Positions 36,923 through 49,389 are shown, counted from the stretch's first letter. The stretch: DNA of 64,000 nucleotides from Lithospermum erythrorhizon (GCA_019722365.1 JADFUC010001770.1:1-64000), one strand, 5' to 3'. Made by a program: numbers and translations. Notes: a model not told the origin generated them from the sequence alone.

Positions 36923-38640
36923 AGGCTACGAATTGTAATTACATAATTAAATGCATGAAAACGTTTATGTATTGTTGAATCTGAATTTTATATGTTTGAA
37001 TTGCAATTAGATAATTTTTAATTCAGATTGTAGAAGTATGTTAACTAAATAATTAAATATTATTAATTGTTAATAATTTTCAAAAATTATAATTGTAGTT
37101 AAATCGGAAATATTTTTCTAAATTTTTATGAATTTTCTTCAATCAATTTCGACAATCTATTATTAAAAACCGAGAAGCTCGGAGAAGACAAAACTATTCT
37201 CGAACACTAAGTGACGCTAACATATTGGTCACCAAGGAACGTGTATAAGACATGTCCATATATGAACGCGCTATTTGCACGCTTAATCACGGTACTCGTC
37301 AAAGGGCTAACTGCTTTTGTAAGCCAGGGTAGACTGTTGCCGACCGAGTCGATCATCGCAACTCGGTTTTCGGCTTAATTCCCTTTTTGTCTTCTTTTGC
37401 CTTGTTTTGAGTTTTAAATTGTTTTAAGTTGGAAATTAGCTTAATTAATTTAATTTTACTATATTTAATAGTTCTAATTTGATTAGATTTTATTTTAATT
37501 TTCAATTAAAATAAATATTATTATTTAATTAATTCTAATTTCATTAGATTTAATAATTCGAATTGATTTAATTAAATTAGAAATTAATAATTATTTAATC
37601 ATTAGAGTTTCTTAATAACATATTATCTGAAATTAAATTATATTAAAATACTAAAGTAAATAAATATTATTTTAACAAATACTTATTATTTAATATTAAT
37701 TTTTAAAATGCTTAAAATAGTTTTAATGAATATTTTACACTAATGCAATTAAATTATATATTTCATTTAATGAATATATAATTTCATATATTTATTTAGA
37801 TTATATGTGTGCCTTTAAAATATGGTTCTTATCTATTATTTATGATATGCTTTCATTCCATTATTAGATAACGCATTACATAATAATTTGATAATTTGAT
37901 AACGATGCTTTAGATTACTGAGCATGACTTAGATGTATTTTTGGAAATACGACCTGATTAATCTTTGCTTAAGATAAACGAGTAGAGAAATTTTAATTTA
38001 TTATTATTTAATGTAAATATAATTAATTAAAAAAATTAGAGACCCACCCGAGGAGCCTGCATGATGTAGATCATTAAGAGACTATGCCAAGTAGCTAACT
38101 GCCTAGATTTTATAAAAGTATATCACGAGTCTTTATTAGTATTATATTTTATGCTTGTAATTCATGTTATATATAACTGCTTGTATGTATATATGATTAA
38201 CTTAATTACAAGACTAGTTAAAATATAACTAATCCCACCATAAATTAAGTAGTATTGTCATACCAACTCTAAAGTTGGATTTAAGTCTCATTTATGTGCG
38301 GACCTACCGGATTGGTAGACGTATCATACTTTAAGCGCCCTTTCCATGCATTGCTTATATCGCCTCCCAAAGCGCAGACTTGGGCTATAAACATCCAACC
38401 CGACTCTATGTCGGTAGACTTGCTTGCCATCCGGTGATTTCCAAGTGTGACTTGGGCCCAAGTGGACAAAACGAGGTCACTATACAGTCTAAGATGAACT
38501 TTGGTGATGCCTAGAATCATGATAGTCATGATTGGTGATTGTAAGCACAAGTATTAATTTTATATGATTTTTAGAATTATTTATTATGACATGAATAACT
38601 AAAGCTATATTATTTTACATATCTTCTGTTATAGTCAATT
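36923..38640 (+). mobile_element. Copia leader and gag-position region without readable gag
   Basis: This very AT-rich stretch lies where leader and gag should be. No gag helices or CCHC finger can be read. An insert with an inverted partner outside the element lies around 38221-38550. An 89-codon minus-strand frame (38281-38550) has no recognisable domain. The gag seems deleted, replaced or too decayed to see. Confidence 0.5.
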
Positions 38641-38819
38641 AGCCTCTATGAATAATAACTCTAATATACTCTGTTCCAATTTGGAGAAATGCAATATGCA
38701 TGGAACTTCATCTGTTCTGATGATGCGGAACGGATCATAGAATGGCAATAAATACATGGCATATGAGATGAGTAGTATGATTACCACTCAAGTCACGGAT
38801 ATTTATGTTGGACCACTAG

Positions 38820-40330
38820 ATTCTTCCCTTTCTGACACATGGGTGCTAGACACCGGATGTGGCACTCAAATTTGTAAAAATGCGTGCGACCGTATCAAGA
38901 AAGTCCGCACGCCACGGTGATAGACAAGGGTAGGCAATGGAGCAAAAGTTGCGGCCATTGCTGCAGAATCAGTTTGTTTAAGTTTGCCAACAGGAATAGT
39001 ACTCAAACTAAATAATGTCTACAACGTACCTGCTTTGAGCAAAAACATCATTTCAGTTTCAAAACTGGAAAATGATGGCTACTACTTTTAGATTAATGAA
39101 AGTGGTTGTTTCATTAATCGGAATAGTATAGTTTATGGTACGACATTCGGCTTTAATGGTTCTATGTATTGATAAATATTGAGACCTACAACATAAATAA
39201 TAAAAGGAATAAGCCTTAATGACTAAATCTTTTCCTATCCACAAGTGGGTATCATAGCATTTCCGGGTCATATAAAGATGTTGCATTTAGAAATTACCTG
39301 GCCGATGGAATTCTCGACATCCGATTTTTGGATCATATGATTCAATGCAATCATGTTTGTTAGGCAAGATGACCAAATCACCTTTTACTGGAACGAGTGA
39401 GAGGGCAACAAATTTATTGGGTATCATACATACTGATGTGTGTGGACCAATGAATACTCTTGCTCGAGAAGGTTACTCATACTTCATCACTTTCACTGAT
39501 GACTACAGTAGATATGGTTACATATATCTACTGAAGCATAAGAATGAAGCTTTTGAAAAGTTCAAAGAGTTTCAGAAAGAAGTTGAGAACCAACTCAATA
39601 AACAATTAAGGTTCTCCGGTCTGATAGAGGCGAAGAATACTTAAGCTATGTATTTGAAGCACATCTTAAGGAGGGTGGTATTGTATCACAGCTCACTCCC
39701 GCTGGAACACCTTAACATAATGGTGTATCCGAAAGGAGAAATCGAACACTATTGGATATGGTTCGATCCATGATGAGCACATCCGAACTGCCAGTCAGTT
39801 TTTGGGGATATGCATTACAAACTGCCATGCACACACTAAACAAATGTCCAACTAAATCAATGCTAAGCACTTTACATGATGGCTCGGGGAACGCCCCAAG
39901 ATAGGTCACATGAGGATTTGGTGTAGTGAAGCTTATGTCAAGAAATTGACTAAGGACAAACTTGAACCCAAATATGATAAATTTTATTTCATTGGTTATC
40001 CGAAAGAAACCATAGGGTATTATTTCTACCTCAAGCACGGTAGAACAAGATTTTCACTGCAAGCGGATGACGCTTTTTTTTTAGAATGAAACATTTCAGC
40101 AGATATAAAAGAAGTGAGAATCTTGAAATTGTTCAAGATAGTGAGGAAGTCAATGTTGAGAACTTGACTGATTCACCTCAGGAGGTGAGCCCTCTTATAT
40201 AGAGGAAGTTCATCTTGATCCACGGGAAACCGTGATCGAGCCAACTGGGACTCACACTACCCTTAAGAGATCAGATCGAACTCGTCAAGAACCCGATGGG
40301 TAGTACGGGGAAGCTTTCTTAATTGAAAAT
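38820..40330 (+). mobile_element. Copia protease and integrase, degenerate
   Basis: The protease active-site segment WVLDTGCGTQIC is near 38843-38878, followed by the typical VPALSKNIISVS near 39029-39064. The integrase core comes next: HTDVCGP near 39431 with the first catalytic aspartate, RSDRG near 39619 (one frame away) with the second, and HNGVSERRNR near 39717-39746 with the glutamate. The order protease, integrase and the HTDVCGP form place it in Ty1/copia. Frameshifts occur near 39610 and a stop just before HNG. RT and RNase H are absent: similarity fades after about 40330. A perfect 21-bp tandem duplication lies at 40342-40383. Confidence 0.88.
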
Positions 40331-40510
40331 GACAAGCCCAACAGAATTTCGTATTGAAGTGGCAGAATTTCGTATTGAAGTGGTTTAAATGGAAGGTCAA
40401 GTCCCCGACTGGGGCTTGAGACATCCTGCGATTTACCCCCTTCCGAAGATTCCCGTATGCGGCTTCTCGAGAGCTAATACTACGTATTTATTTGCTCATC
40501 GTTTTTATTA

Positions 40511-40941
40511 ATGTTACCAGTCGATCACCTATGTTTCAAAGTATCCTAGTCGATCACCTATCTTTCAAAAATTATCCTACTTGATCCTGCGTGAAATTTT
40601 CTCAAATGTTCGTAGTTCACTTGACTTTTTTGTAAGTAGCATTTTTGTCCTCCCTTTTTGTAGCGTAGCATCGCTAGGATAAATTACTTAATGAGAAAAA
40701 TAGTAGTAAGCATTCAGTTTATTTGTTTAAAATGATGGTGGTAGTGGTGGGGGGGTGTTTTCTTTTTGTTTAACAAAATATAGTTAGTGAATCAACCAAA
40801 ATACCCTTAATAAAAAGTTACGTGTCCCTCACGTGACAAACTTAATGCTTCGCTTTTACGATCAAAGTATCGACCGGGGACATTTGAAAAGATAGTGGAT
40901 CATAAGCACGCTTTTGAAACATAGACGACGACTAGTAACAT
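40511..40941. mobile_element. MITE-like inverted-repeat element
   Basis: The left end begins ATGTTACCAGTCGATCACC and continues to TATGTTTCAAA. The right end, read on the opposite strand, begins ATGTTACTAGTCGTCGTC and also reaches TATGTTTCAAA. About 30 bp of terminal inverted repeat bounds a 431-bp non-coding body. It sits where copia RT should be, so it inserted into or replaced that part. The left end is duplicated internally (second CGATCACCTAT at about 40550). Superfamily and target duplication are not resolved. Confidence 0.65.
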
Positions 40942-41049
40942 CGTGTAAACATATGTGATTGCTCTTGCCATTAACCCATTTTTTTATGCACATGATATAA
41001 ATTTATCAGTTTCTCTATATAAAAATTATGTTTCCACCATTATATAAAA

Positions 41050-41094
41050 ATTACGGTATTTTTTAATTGTTATTTTAATCCGTAAAACCCAACA
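41050..41094 (+). repeat. Stub of the copia 3' LTR
   Basis: The 45 bases ending CCGTAAAACCCAACA match the end of the 5' LTR (ending at 36907) almost base for base. The bases before them do not match, so only the last ~45 bp of the 3' LTR survives. Confidence 0.7.
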
Positions 41095-42150
41095 GATACG
41101 ACTTACGAAGGGAAATACAAAATCTAGACTAGTTCTTAACTACGTCATTTTATAATTGTTTTTTGTTTTTTTGCCTGACTTGTCTAGTGAGTCCCCATCT
41201 TTTAATTAATTAAATTTACAACTAAATGATAATATTCTTACGTGTCACATTCAGCAAACAATACATGTCGTATTCCTCAAATACAATTAAGTCTTATCAT
41301 AAATCTCATGGCATCCATCAATATATCTAAGTATACATTATACATGAATAAATTAATTATCTTACTTATACTTATATATGTATAGCATGGATGAATAAAG
41401 TTGAACAAGTATATTTTCATCAATTGAATTATATACTATTGTCTAATTATCAAATAATATAAACAATTTTAATTGCTAATTCAAAAGGTAGAATCTTATT
41501 GAATTTAAATTCAACTTCAAAGTTTATGTCACTATATGAGAAATTAATTGTCGAATAATTTTGCACTTATATCTAATTAAATATTTTGAAATTTTAATTG
41601 ATTCTAATCTAATTAGAAATTAATTAATAGTATTAGTTTTAATAAATTAAAACTAATTCTAATCTAATTAGAACTATTTAATTGTAATAAATTAAATTGA
41701 ATAAATTAATCCCAAATTAAAATTAATTTTAAATCAATTTAATCGATGTCCAAACATCTTAACGAGCCAAAAGTCCAACCGAACGATAAATGGGCCGAGC
41801 CAAATGAGCTGGCCCGATAAGGTTCGAACTCTAGGGTTCAAAAACCCTAGAGCCGAAATCATCCATTGGCTGCCTAGGGTGGTGGTGGCCGTGTGATATC
41901 ACACGCCCCACCTCCCGACGGGTGGTGGTGAATTCGAACTCATATTTTCGACTCAATTGAATAATTTTAGATACAACAATTAATCTAATTATTGTAGTGA
42001 TACAATATAATTTTAAAATTGATTAACTATTAATCATATTTAATTGATATTCAAACTTAAATGAAGTTAAAGAATAACATGAAGCAATATATAGCATATA
42101 TTCAAACTATGAAATTCACATGAATCATAATGAACCTAAATACAATCTAG
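41095..42150 (-). other. AT-rich copia leader-like DNA
   Basis: No gene is recognised. On the minus strand this follows the inverted LTR at 42.16-42.69 kb and resembles the AT-rich leader downstream of the plus-strand copia LTR at 36.9-37.6 kb. An imperfect palindrome built on CTCTAGGGTT/AACCCTAGAG lies near 41830-41850. Confidence 0.4.
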
Positions 42151-42159
42151 TAACACGAA

Positions 42160-42690
42160 GCTCTAAGGCCACTATTGGATATGCTAGTGTATAAATAATA
42201 TTCTACTAATACTATGGATACGAATCCTATGATCACTACTAGTTGTATAAATAATAATTAAATAGACATAGTAATAATACCGTTCTTCGAATAAGCTGAC
42301 GGCGGAATAATATGATGGAGACTCCTCGAGCATCAAAGCAGAATACCTTCAAGAGTTGTACCAAGGCCCCGAACAAGCCCCTCTAGGAGTTTTGAACTCC
42401 TTTAAAATGTCCTTTGAGAAATTGGGCAAAAATTCAAAGGGATTTCTCACCTACTACTCGACCAAGAAGAAAAGAGGGAGAGAGAAATTTTGTCTTTTGC
42501 TTTTCACAAAAGTCAAAATGAATGAACAAGTTTTCATCTCCAAATGTGGCATTATATAAGGGGTTTGGCCCTAAAATTGAGCACCACAAAGAGATGTGGT
42601 AAAAAAATCTAATACTCTTATTTCAACCATAGCCGCCGCCCCAATGGGGTGAGATTCCATAATTGGAATCTTGCCCTAATATTTCCATAT
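42160..42690 (-). repeat. Inverted copia LTR related to the one at 36.2 kb
   Basis: On the minus strand the stretch begins with GGGCAAGATTCCAATTATGG, parallel to GGGCGAAATTCCAATTGTTGG at the start of the 36.2-kb LTR. It has a GGTGAGAAATCCC middle segment matching GGTGAGAAAAATCCC there. It ends with CCAATAGTGGCCTTAGAGC, like the LTR/primer-site junction at 36.9 kb. So a second, oppositely oriented member of the same family lies here. The 67-codon frame at 42356-42559 is inside it and is not a gene. Confidence 0.6.
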
Positions 42691-44050
42691 AGTTTTATTT
42701 TAAATCCCAAAAGTTTATAATCATATTATAACTTGATTTTGTTGTATCTGTGTGACCTGTTAAGCTCGACTAACAAAGGACATATATTAAACAATATTAA
42801 CCGAACATTATTTGATAATATAACTTGATTATAAGCGGACCTAAGTAGCCACCATAACGATTATCACATCAGTGTCTAATATGAACATTTGTCATACCTC
42901 GAACATATATGTAATTTAAACTTAAATGAGTAAATGATTTGTACAATAAAATTCTTCAGGCATCATTTCAAATATCATATTTCTAATAGATTTATTTCAG
43001 GCCTTCGTTAAATTGAGTTGAACTTCTTATTGGGTCTCTTACTGTCCAAAGTCCATCTAGTCCTTTATAGCTCGTGAGTCGACTCAGTTTACATGTTTAT
43101 CCTTTTTACGTAATATTTAAATCATTTTAATTGATATTTTCAATTTTTCATATCAACTAGTTTAGTTATTACTATCTCCATTTTTACTGTTTTTCGTTCT
43201 ATCCATTTGCACATATATTAAGAAAAATAAAAAGTAGTTAAAAAAAGTACATTGAAAATGTAATTACTTGAAACTATATAATTGGTTTTTATTTGAAAAT
43301 ATATCATTGGTACGTAGTGTTTTTGTCAGTTCGAGATGGAGACGATATCTGCGTTCATGAGCGGACGGTCCAAAAAGCCCTACGGATATTTTTTGGACGG
43401 GAGGATCGATCCGATAGCTTACCCGGTGGATACTTGGTCTCGGTTTCTACCGGTTTCGCATGGATCCGATGCAAAAACCACAAATAAAAATCCCAATTAG
43501 AAGCCTAATTCAGAAAAAAAATCCAATCCAAATCAAATAAATTAATAAATTCTAAACCTCCATAACCAAATTCTTAATTTTGTAAGACAGAGCAATTATT
43601 TTGCTAATTACGGATCTCTACTCTGAAACAAACTATTTATGAACAAATGTAAGAATGAGAAAAAAAGGAAGGGGGGGGTCGTAGAGAAGAAAAGATTAAG
43701 GCAAGGGGGTTTGGGGGGGGGAGGTTCTTATATATTACCGGATATATACATGTTTAGTGGTCTAGATCCAACTGGATCTCGGGCCAAATTAAATAATCGG
43801 GACCGATCCGTTAGTATATTGGATGGATTATTGGGCCGGATTTGGGACGGTTCTCGATTAGTCCGGTCCAGTAACAACTCTAATTGGTTGGTTGAAGATT
43901 TCATAAGATAAAATAGTCAAAAAGTACCTTATACAATTTTGAATTTTCTATACTAAAATGACAAATATTTCAGAAAAAAAATAGCTTAGAACGACAGACA
44001 AAAAAACCCAAAAAAAGTATTAAATATCTAAATAAATAAAATTGATATAA
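42690..44050. other. Gene-free AT-rich stretch with poly-G runs
   Basis: No gene is recognised. Two GC-richer islands (43320-43470 and 43740-43890) carry degenerate GGATCGATCCG/GGGACCGATCCG phrases and small open frames without domains. Positions 43665-43725 hold three G runs of five or more bases. Confidence 0.35.
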
Positions 44051-44052
44051 AG

Positions 44053-44727
44053 TAAAAACTCTATAAATTAATAGCGTTGGGAAAAACGAAATTTATTAAT
44101 TTAGAGAGTTATTAATTTATCGATAAATTAATAATTTATTAATTTAAAGAGTTTTTAAACAACATGAAAACATGTATATTTAATGACTTCTTAAATTTAT
44201 TGAGATTGATCCAAATGATGTAGATTCATCCAGAAGATATCAGAAGATAGTAAAAATACAAGAAGATAATAAAGAAATATTATTAATTATTTCCATATTA
44301 TTTATAGTAATTACTTGAGTATTAAGTTTAGTATTATTATCATAAGTATTTCACAATGTACCTTGGGAATCTATTACGTGAAAGGAAGCAATTTTGACAT
44401 CTGAAACTCTTCAAAACTTTATGTTACAATTCGAAAACACAACACCGAAACTATAAGATGCGATAAGAAAGATTAGAGATTAACTCCAACAAGATTTAAA
44501 ATTTAAAAGAAAACAAAGAACTATAGAGTCATATTTTTATTAAGTTGAACGAATAATTATTTTTAAAAAATTCTAAGAAGAATTAATTTATGATTTTCAT
44601 ACTATAAAAGATATACCAAAAAAATTATTATTTTACTATTTTATCTATTTTTATAATTTTTTTAACTAGACCAAGTAGAGATCGGATAGTTTATTATTTT
44701 AAAGAGTTTATTAATTTACGGAGTATT
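44053..44727 (+). mobile_element. Emigrant/pogo-like MITE, copy 1
   Basis: It starts AGTAAAAACTCTATAAATTAATAG and ends TATTAATTTACGGAGTATTA, an inverted counterpart. The start is close to the terminus I recall for Emigrant-type (pogo-like) plant MITEs, CAGTAAAACCTCTATAAATT. A second copy in the same orientation begins at 48731, sharing the ATTTATTAATTTAGAGAGTT segment and the body. The body has no open frame. It ends about 90 bases before the zeta-COP start codon, so it lies in the promoter or 5' leader region of that gene. Confidence 0.65.
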
Positions 44728-44815
44728 AGATTTGATTTAAACGTATTTTATTAAAATTGGTTGTAGCTTTAGAGTTTAGAGAGAAGCGAAGAATCACGCG
44801 CCACTTTCGATCTAA

Positions 44816-47800
44816 ATGGCTTCATTTCATGTACGTCACTCGCCACCTCATCTCTTCACAATTTATTAATTTAATTAAATTAATATTCCATATTTGTTTG
44901 ATCTTAATCTCTATGATCTATTTTTTTATATACTACCATAATTTTTTTATTCAATGATTAATCAGCTCAAATGCATTATTTATTCATTTTAATATATTCA
45001 TTTTATAATTTTTGATTTTTCCGATATTTATTGAATGTTTAATCAGCTCAAATACTTGATTTATTCCTTGTAATATATTCATTTTATTATTTTGGATTTT
45101 TTTCGATATTTATTGAATAATTAATTAGGTCAAATTCATAATTTGTTAAGTGTAATTTATGCATTTTATAAGTTAGGAGTTTTTTTTCGATATTTATTAC
45201 TTTTATAATATTAATTTTTTAATTTTTTTAATAATATAATTAAAGAGTAGTTGAAGATTACTTTCATAATATTAATTTTTTAATTTTTATATAATTCGAT
45301 TCATCTTTTAAAATACTTTCATAATATTAATTTTTTAATTTTTTTAATAATATAATTAAAGAGTAATTCAAGATTAAAGACTCAATATGTGATAAATTCA
45401 ATTGTTTTGGATGAGAGGGAGTACATTTTTATTGAATGATTATCACATCAAATGCATGATTTATTCGGTGTAATTATCGCATTTTGGAATTTTTAGGTTT
45501 TTTCCCTTGATTTCGAGATGTGTGTTTATGTGATTAATACTGCCTAATTCTCAAAAGGATTTGTCTAGTTTGTGTTTGAATGGTCAAAATTAACGAACTT
45601 CTTGAGATATTAATCGAAACATGTAACTCTGATTTGAATAGAAATTATAGTAAAAATACTATTTTTATATAAAAAATTACCAAATATTATACACCATGAT
45701 ATTTAAGTTTAAAATCAAAATTAACTTTGATTTTGTATATGTTATTGATGAAAACATCAAACTAGTGATTAATGTAAAATTTTTATGTTTATTTTTTGTT
45801 CTAGCTAATGTAATTAGTGGTAACAAAATAAACTTATGTGTCGTTTAGTATTTTCATTTTGATTTTTAAAAATATATCAAATTTTATTTTGCCAAATTTA
45901 TTTCTTTTGTTCATTCTCTATTGATTAGATCTGTAAGTTTGCGTTTTTAGGGACATTAATCTTATTTGAGCTAATAAATCACTATTGGGGGTTTGAATAG
46001 CGTGATTGTTTCATAGTTTAGAAATGTGCATTTATTTGAGATTCATCATATGTTTAGTACTCCTATGTTGTACTTTATATTGAAGTCTATACAACGATTG
46101 CATATGAGAAACTGAAATCTTGTGCTAGTTCGGACATTTTTATTTTTATTTTTTATTTTTGCAATCGGAACGATATATTTTGCCAAAGATATAGAAATCT
46201 TGGTGCATGAGCAATTGTTGTTGCTTATACAAGTCATAGTTGTTTGCACTTTCTGTAGGATGCTTGCCCTACCGTAAAGAACATACTTCTATTGGATTCT
46301 GAAGGGAAGCGTGTGGCAGTAAAATACTATACCGATGAATGGCCTACTAATGCAGCAAAGCTAGCATTTGAGAAGTCTGTTTTTACTAAAACTCAGAAGA
46401 CCAACGCTCGGACAGAAGGTAGAACCTGAGACTTAATCTCCTTACTCTATAAAGATGGCCTTCGATATGGCATTTATTGCTTTTTTTCTAGAGCTTCCAT
46501 AATTTCCTTCTGTAAATGTTATTTTACCATAATTAATCAGCTTCCATCCTGATTTATGTAGTCTTTATTACTTAAATTACTGTATCCCAGTGGTCTCGAT
46601 TGCTGTGACCACTTCTATTCTATAAATAGTTGGATAAAAAATCTGTAAGGGAACTACTTTGGATGCAAAATAGCAAATCTAATATTCATTATCTTTATTT
46701 TTTCTCCAACATATTTGTTTGCAGCGGAGATAGCATTGCTGGAGAATAATGTTATCGTCTATAGGTTTATTCATGACCTCCATTTCTTCGTGACTGGAGG
46801 TGATGATGAAAATGAGTTGATTCTATCCACTGTTCTGCAGGGTTTCTGTGAGGCTGTTACTCTTCTACTCAGGTTTTGTCCTATGAAGATGTTGGTTTTT
46901 CATTTATGTGATGCTGTGGAAAGAAAGTGAATCTTATTAGTAACATCTCCGCCGCAGAAAATGATTCAAAGAAAGTGAAATCTTATTAGTAACATCTTTG
47001 TTGCAGGAACAATGTTGATCAGAGGGAGGCACTTGAGAGCTTAGATCTGATACTGCTGTGCCTTGATGAGATTGTTGATGGAGGGTAAACTACTTTTGAT
47101 CAGAAGTCTACAGCCTGATATGGTTGATTCGGTTTACTTATAGGAAGAGTTAAACCAACAATTTTGAGTTTACGATCTAGTTTACTGTCTTAGTGTTCAC
47201 TTAGGATTAAGTCTTCCCTCTCTCAGGTTTTACATAGATGGGAAAGATAATCTGTTTGTCACACGTATATATGCAAAACCATAAAAATTAATCGTTTTCC
47301 CTCCAGTTGCTGATATTGGCTGCTAGAAATGTTTTCTTTACCATGCTACAGTTGAACTTCATTCTTCATTATTCCAACATGTTTTATCAGTAATTGATCA
47401 ACATCAACATGTCCCAATGCCTCTGAGGATGCACCCGCCTAAGCGGGGTAAGGGGATTTGATAATACGCAGCGTTACCCCTGTTATAACTGGGAGACTGT
47501 TTCCGAATTGACCTAAAGTGCAAATACTATCTACTACTTCTCAATATATAGGAAGCGTAGGTAGTGTCATGAGTGATTGATCATACTTTTTAATGTTAAA
47601 ATGTTTCCTCCAGGATGATACTTGAAACAGATGGTAATACCATTGCTGGAAAAGTAGCTACTCATAACATGGATGATGGCGCACCCTTATCTGAGCAGGT
47701 ATCATATCTCACTTTCTGACCATGTTCGCCTATATAATCATGCAAATGACTCTGTACTATCAGTGTTCCTATTATAGTTGGTGGTTATATCATGAGTTTC

Positions 47801-48170
47801 TTGCATTTCTAGTTTTCTACACATGAATGCACCTAAAGTTTGGTAAATCTTTTGGCAAAATGGACGATTTTCATGAACAAGTGCTAACATCCATTAGCGA
47901 AAACCTATAAGACCTTAGTTTAATATCCTTAATTGAAATTGATTTAGGACCTGAAATCCTTGTAACGGTCCCTACATTTTGTTCATCCTTTCGTGGTTTT
48001 TAAACTTTTGTTGACGTAATGATTCTACGTTATTAATCTTGTTATTAATGGCTAGATGATAAAGTCCTATTGGTGCTAACCTGTTGTATATTGATGAACA
48101 TTTTTTGCAGACAATAATTCAGGCCTTGACTACAGCAAGGGAGCATTTGGCAAGATCACTTCTTACATGA
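44816..48170 (+). CDS. Coatomer subunit zeta (zeta-COP), six exons
   Basis: Zeta-COP is the small longin-fold subunit of the COPI coat that drives Golgi-to-ER and intra-Golgi vesicle transport; it pairs with gamma-COP. Exons, joined by GT-AG introns in consistent phase: 44816-44830 (MASFH), 46259-46418, 46725-46872, 47007-47084, 47614-47698, 48111-48170, giving 181 residues, the usual plant length. Recognisable stretches are [52 protein letters not shown] and the C-terminal [10 protein letters not shown]. All exons are open and no key block is missing, so it looks intact and functional. The tiny first exon is inferred from its ATG, its donor GTACG and phase match; a different first exon is possible. 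Intron 1 (1.4 kb) holds an 82-bp tandem repeat. Two copies of one MITE flank the gene. Confidence 0.92.
44954..45515 (+). repeat. 82-bp tandem repeat in zeta-COP intron 1, interrupted
   Basis: Units start at about 44954, 45035 and 45117, each with AATCAGCTCAAA-like text, then ATTTATTC and a closing CGATATTTATTGAAT. A fourth unit starts at 45436. Between units 3 and 4 lies a 230-bp insert (about 45200-45430) that contains three ~57-bp units built on TCATAATATTAATTTTTTAA and ends GGATGAGAGGGAGTA, a Stowaway-like terminus. Confidence 0.65.
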
Positions 48171-48697
48171 AGATATTACTTTTCTGAGAGATCTATTATT
48201 CTGCTTCTATACAATATAATCTGTTTGTCCAGTAATACCACCTTATATGAGATTTTTTCACACTTCGTTAAGGAGCCTTTTTGTAATAAAATTTAAGAGT
48301 TTTCTCAAAGCTTTGCTACAGTTATGTTGCGCTTGAAATTTGTTATGTTATCATCGTGTTTTATAGGATTTTTTTTTTTTAATAACTGGTTATTTTAAGG
48401 CCAGTAAAAGAACCCAAAAATTCTATTTGAGTTGTATTGGACCATTGGAACTTTAACCGAATTCGAATATTCGATGAGAAAGTACTGAATTGAACTAAAA
48501 CCTCGAATTTTCATTTTCATTCAAACTACACCGAATCTAATTTTCAGGTTTGAATTGAATTGAACTGAATCACACCATATGTTTGAAACCGAACTCAAAC
48601 TTATATGTTTTTGGTATCATTCGACTTGTTTCAAGTCCTAGTTATTTCAAGGTTACATGAAACGTGAGTTTAGTCCAAAAATGCAAACATATGGGTT
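48171..48697. other. 3' flank of the zeta-COP gene
   Basis: The 3'UTR probably extends through about 48290-48370; AATAAAAT-type text (GTAATAAAATTT at 48284) is a candidate polyadenylation signal. From 48390 on, the text is simple A/T-rich spacer with GAATTGAACTGAA-like phrases. No gene is seen. Confidence 0.5.
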
Positions 48698-48730
48698 TAA
48701 TAGAGCCATGGGGGTAGTAATTTGGATAGT

Positions 48731-49270
48731 ACTGTAAAAACTCTATAAATTAATAGTGTTTGGGATCGATAAAATTTATTAATTTAGAGAGTTATTAATT
48801 TATCGATAAATTAATAATTTATTAATTTAAAGAGTTTTTTAACAACATGAAGACATGTACATTTAATGACTTTTAAAATTTATTGAGATGGATCCAAAAG
48901 ATATAGAATATCCCATAAAAATACTCTCGGAAGATAGTAGAAATACAAAAAGATAGTAAGAAAATAGTATTAATTATTTTCATATTAGTTATAGTAATTA
49001 CTTGATTTTAAATTTAATATTATTATCATAAGCATTTGACATTATACTACAAATACTTGGTCTGAAGATTATACGATAGGCTTTGGAGCATGCGAAGGAA
49101 TCGACTTTTGGTCTTTAAAAAGCTATGACAACTTTGTATTTCTGATCCAGCAACCTTGAAACTGTGGATCAGATAATAAAATTAGACATGAATTCCAACA
49201 AGATTTGAACTTTAAAAGAAAACAAATGACTATAGTCATATTTTTATGGCTTTTTGGGTGAATAAAGCTG
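48731..49270 (+). mobile_element. Emigrant/pogo-like MITE, copy 2, left part
   Basis: From CTGTAAAAACTCTATAAATT it follows copy 1 (44053-44727) with few differences until about 49265, where similarity ends in mid-element. The missing right part is found at 55230-55397. The element has therefore been split by about 6 kb of inserted DNA. Confidence 0.7.
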
Positions 49271-49389
49271 AAATAGTTAAACTGCAAATATTGTGTTGAT
49301 GGTATATAAGTTTAGGTGGAGTATTTCAGAGTGAAATTAAAAATTCGAGACCAAGTAGTAGAGAATTCAACAAATCGGTGGTAGTATAA

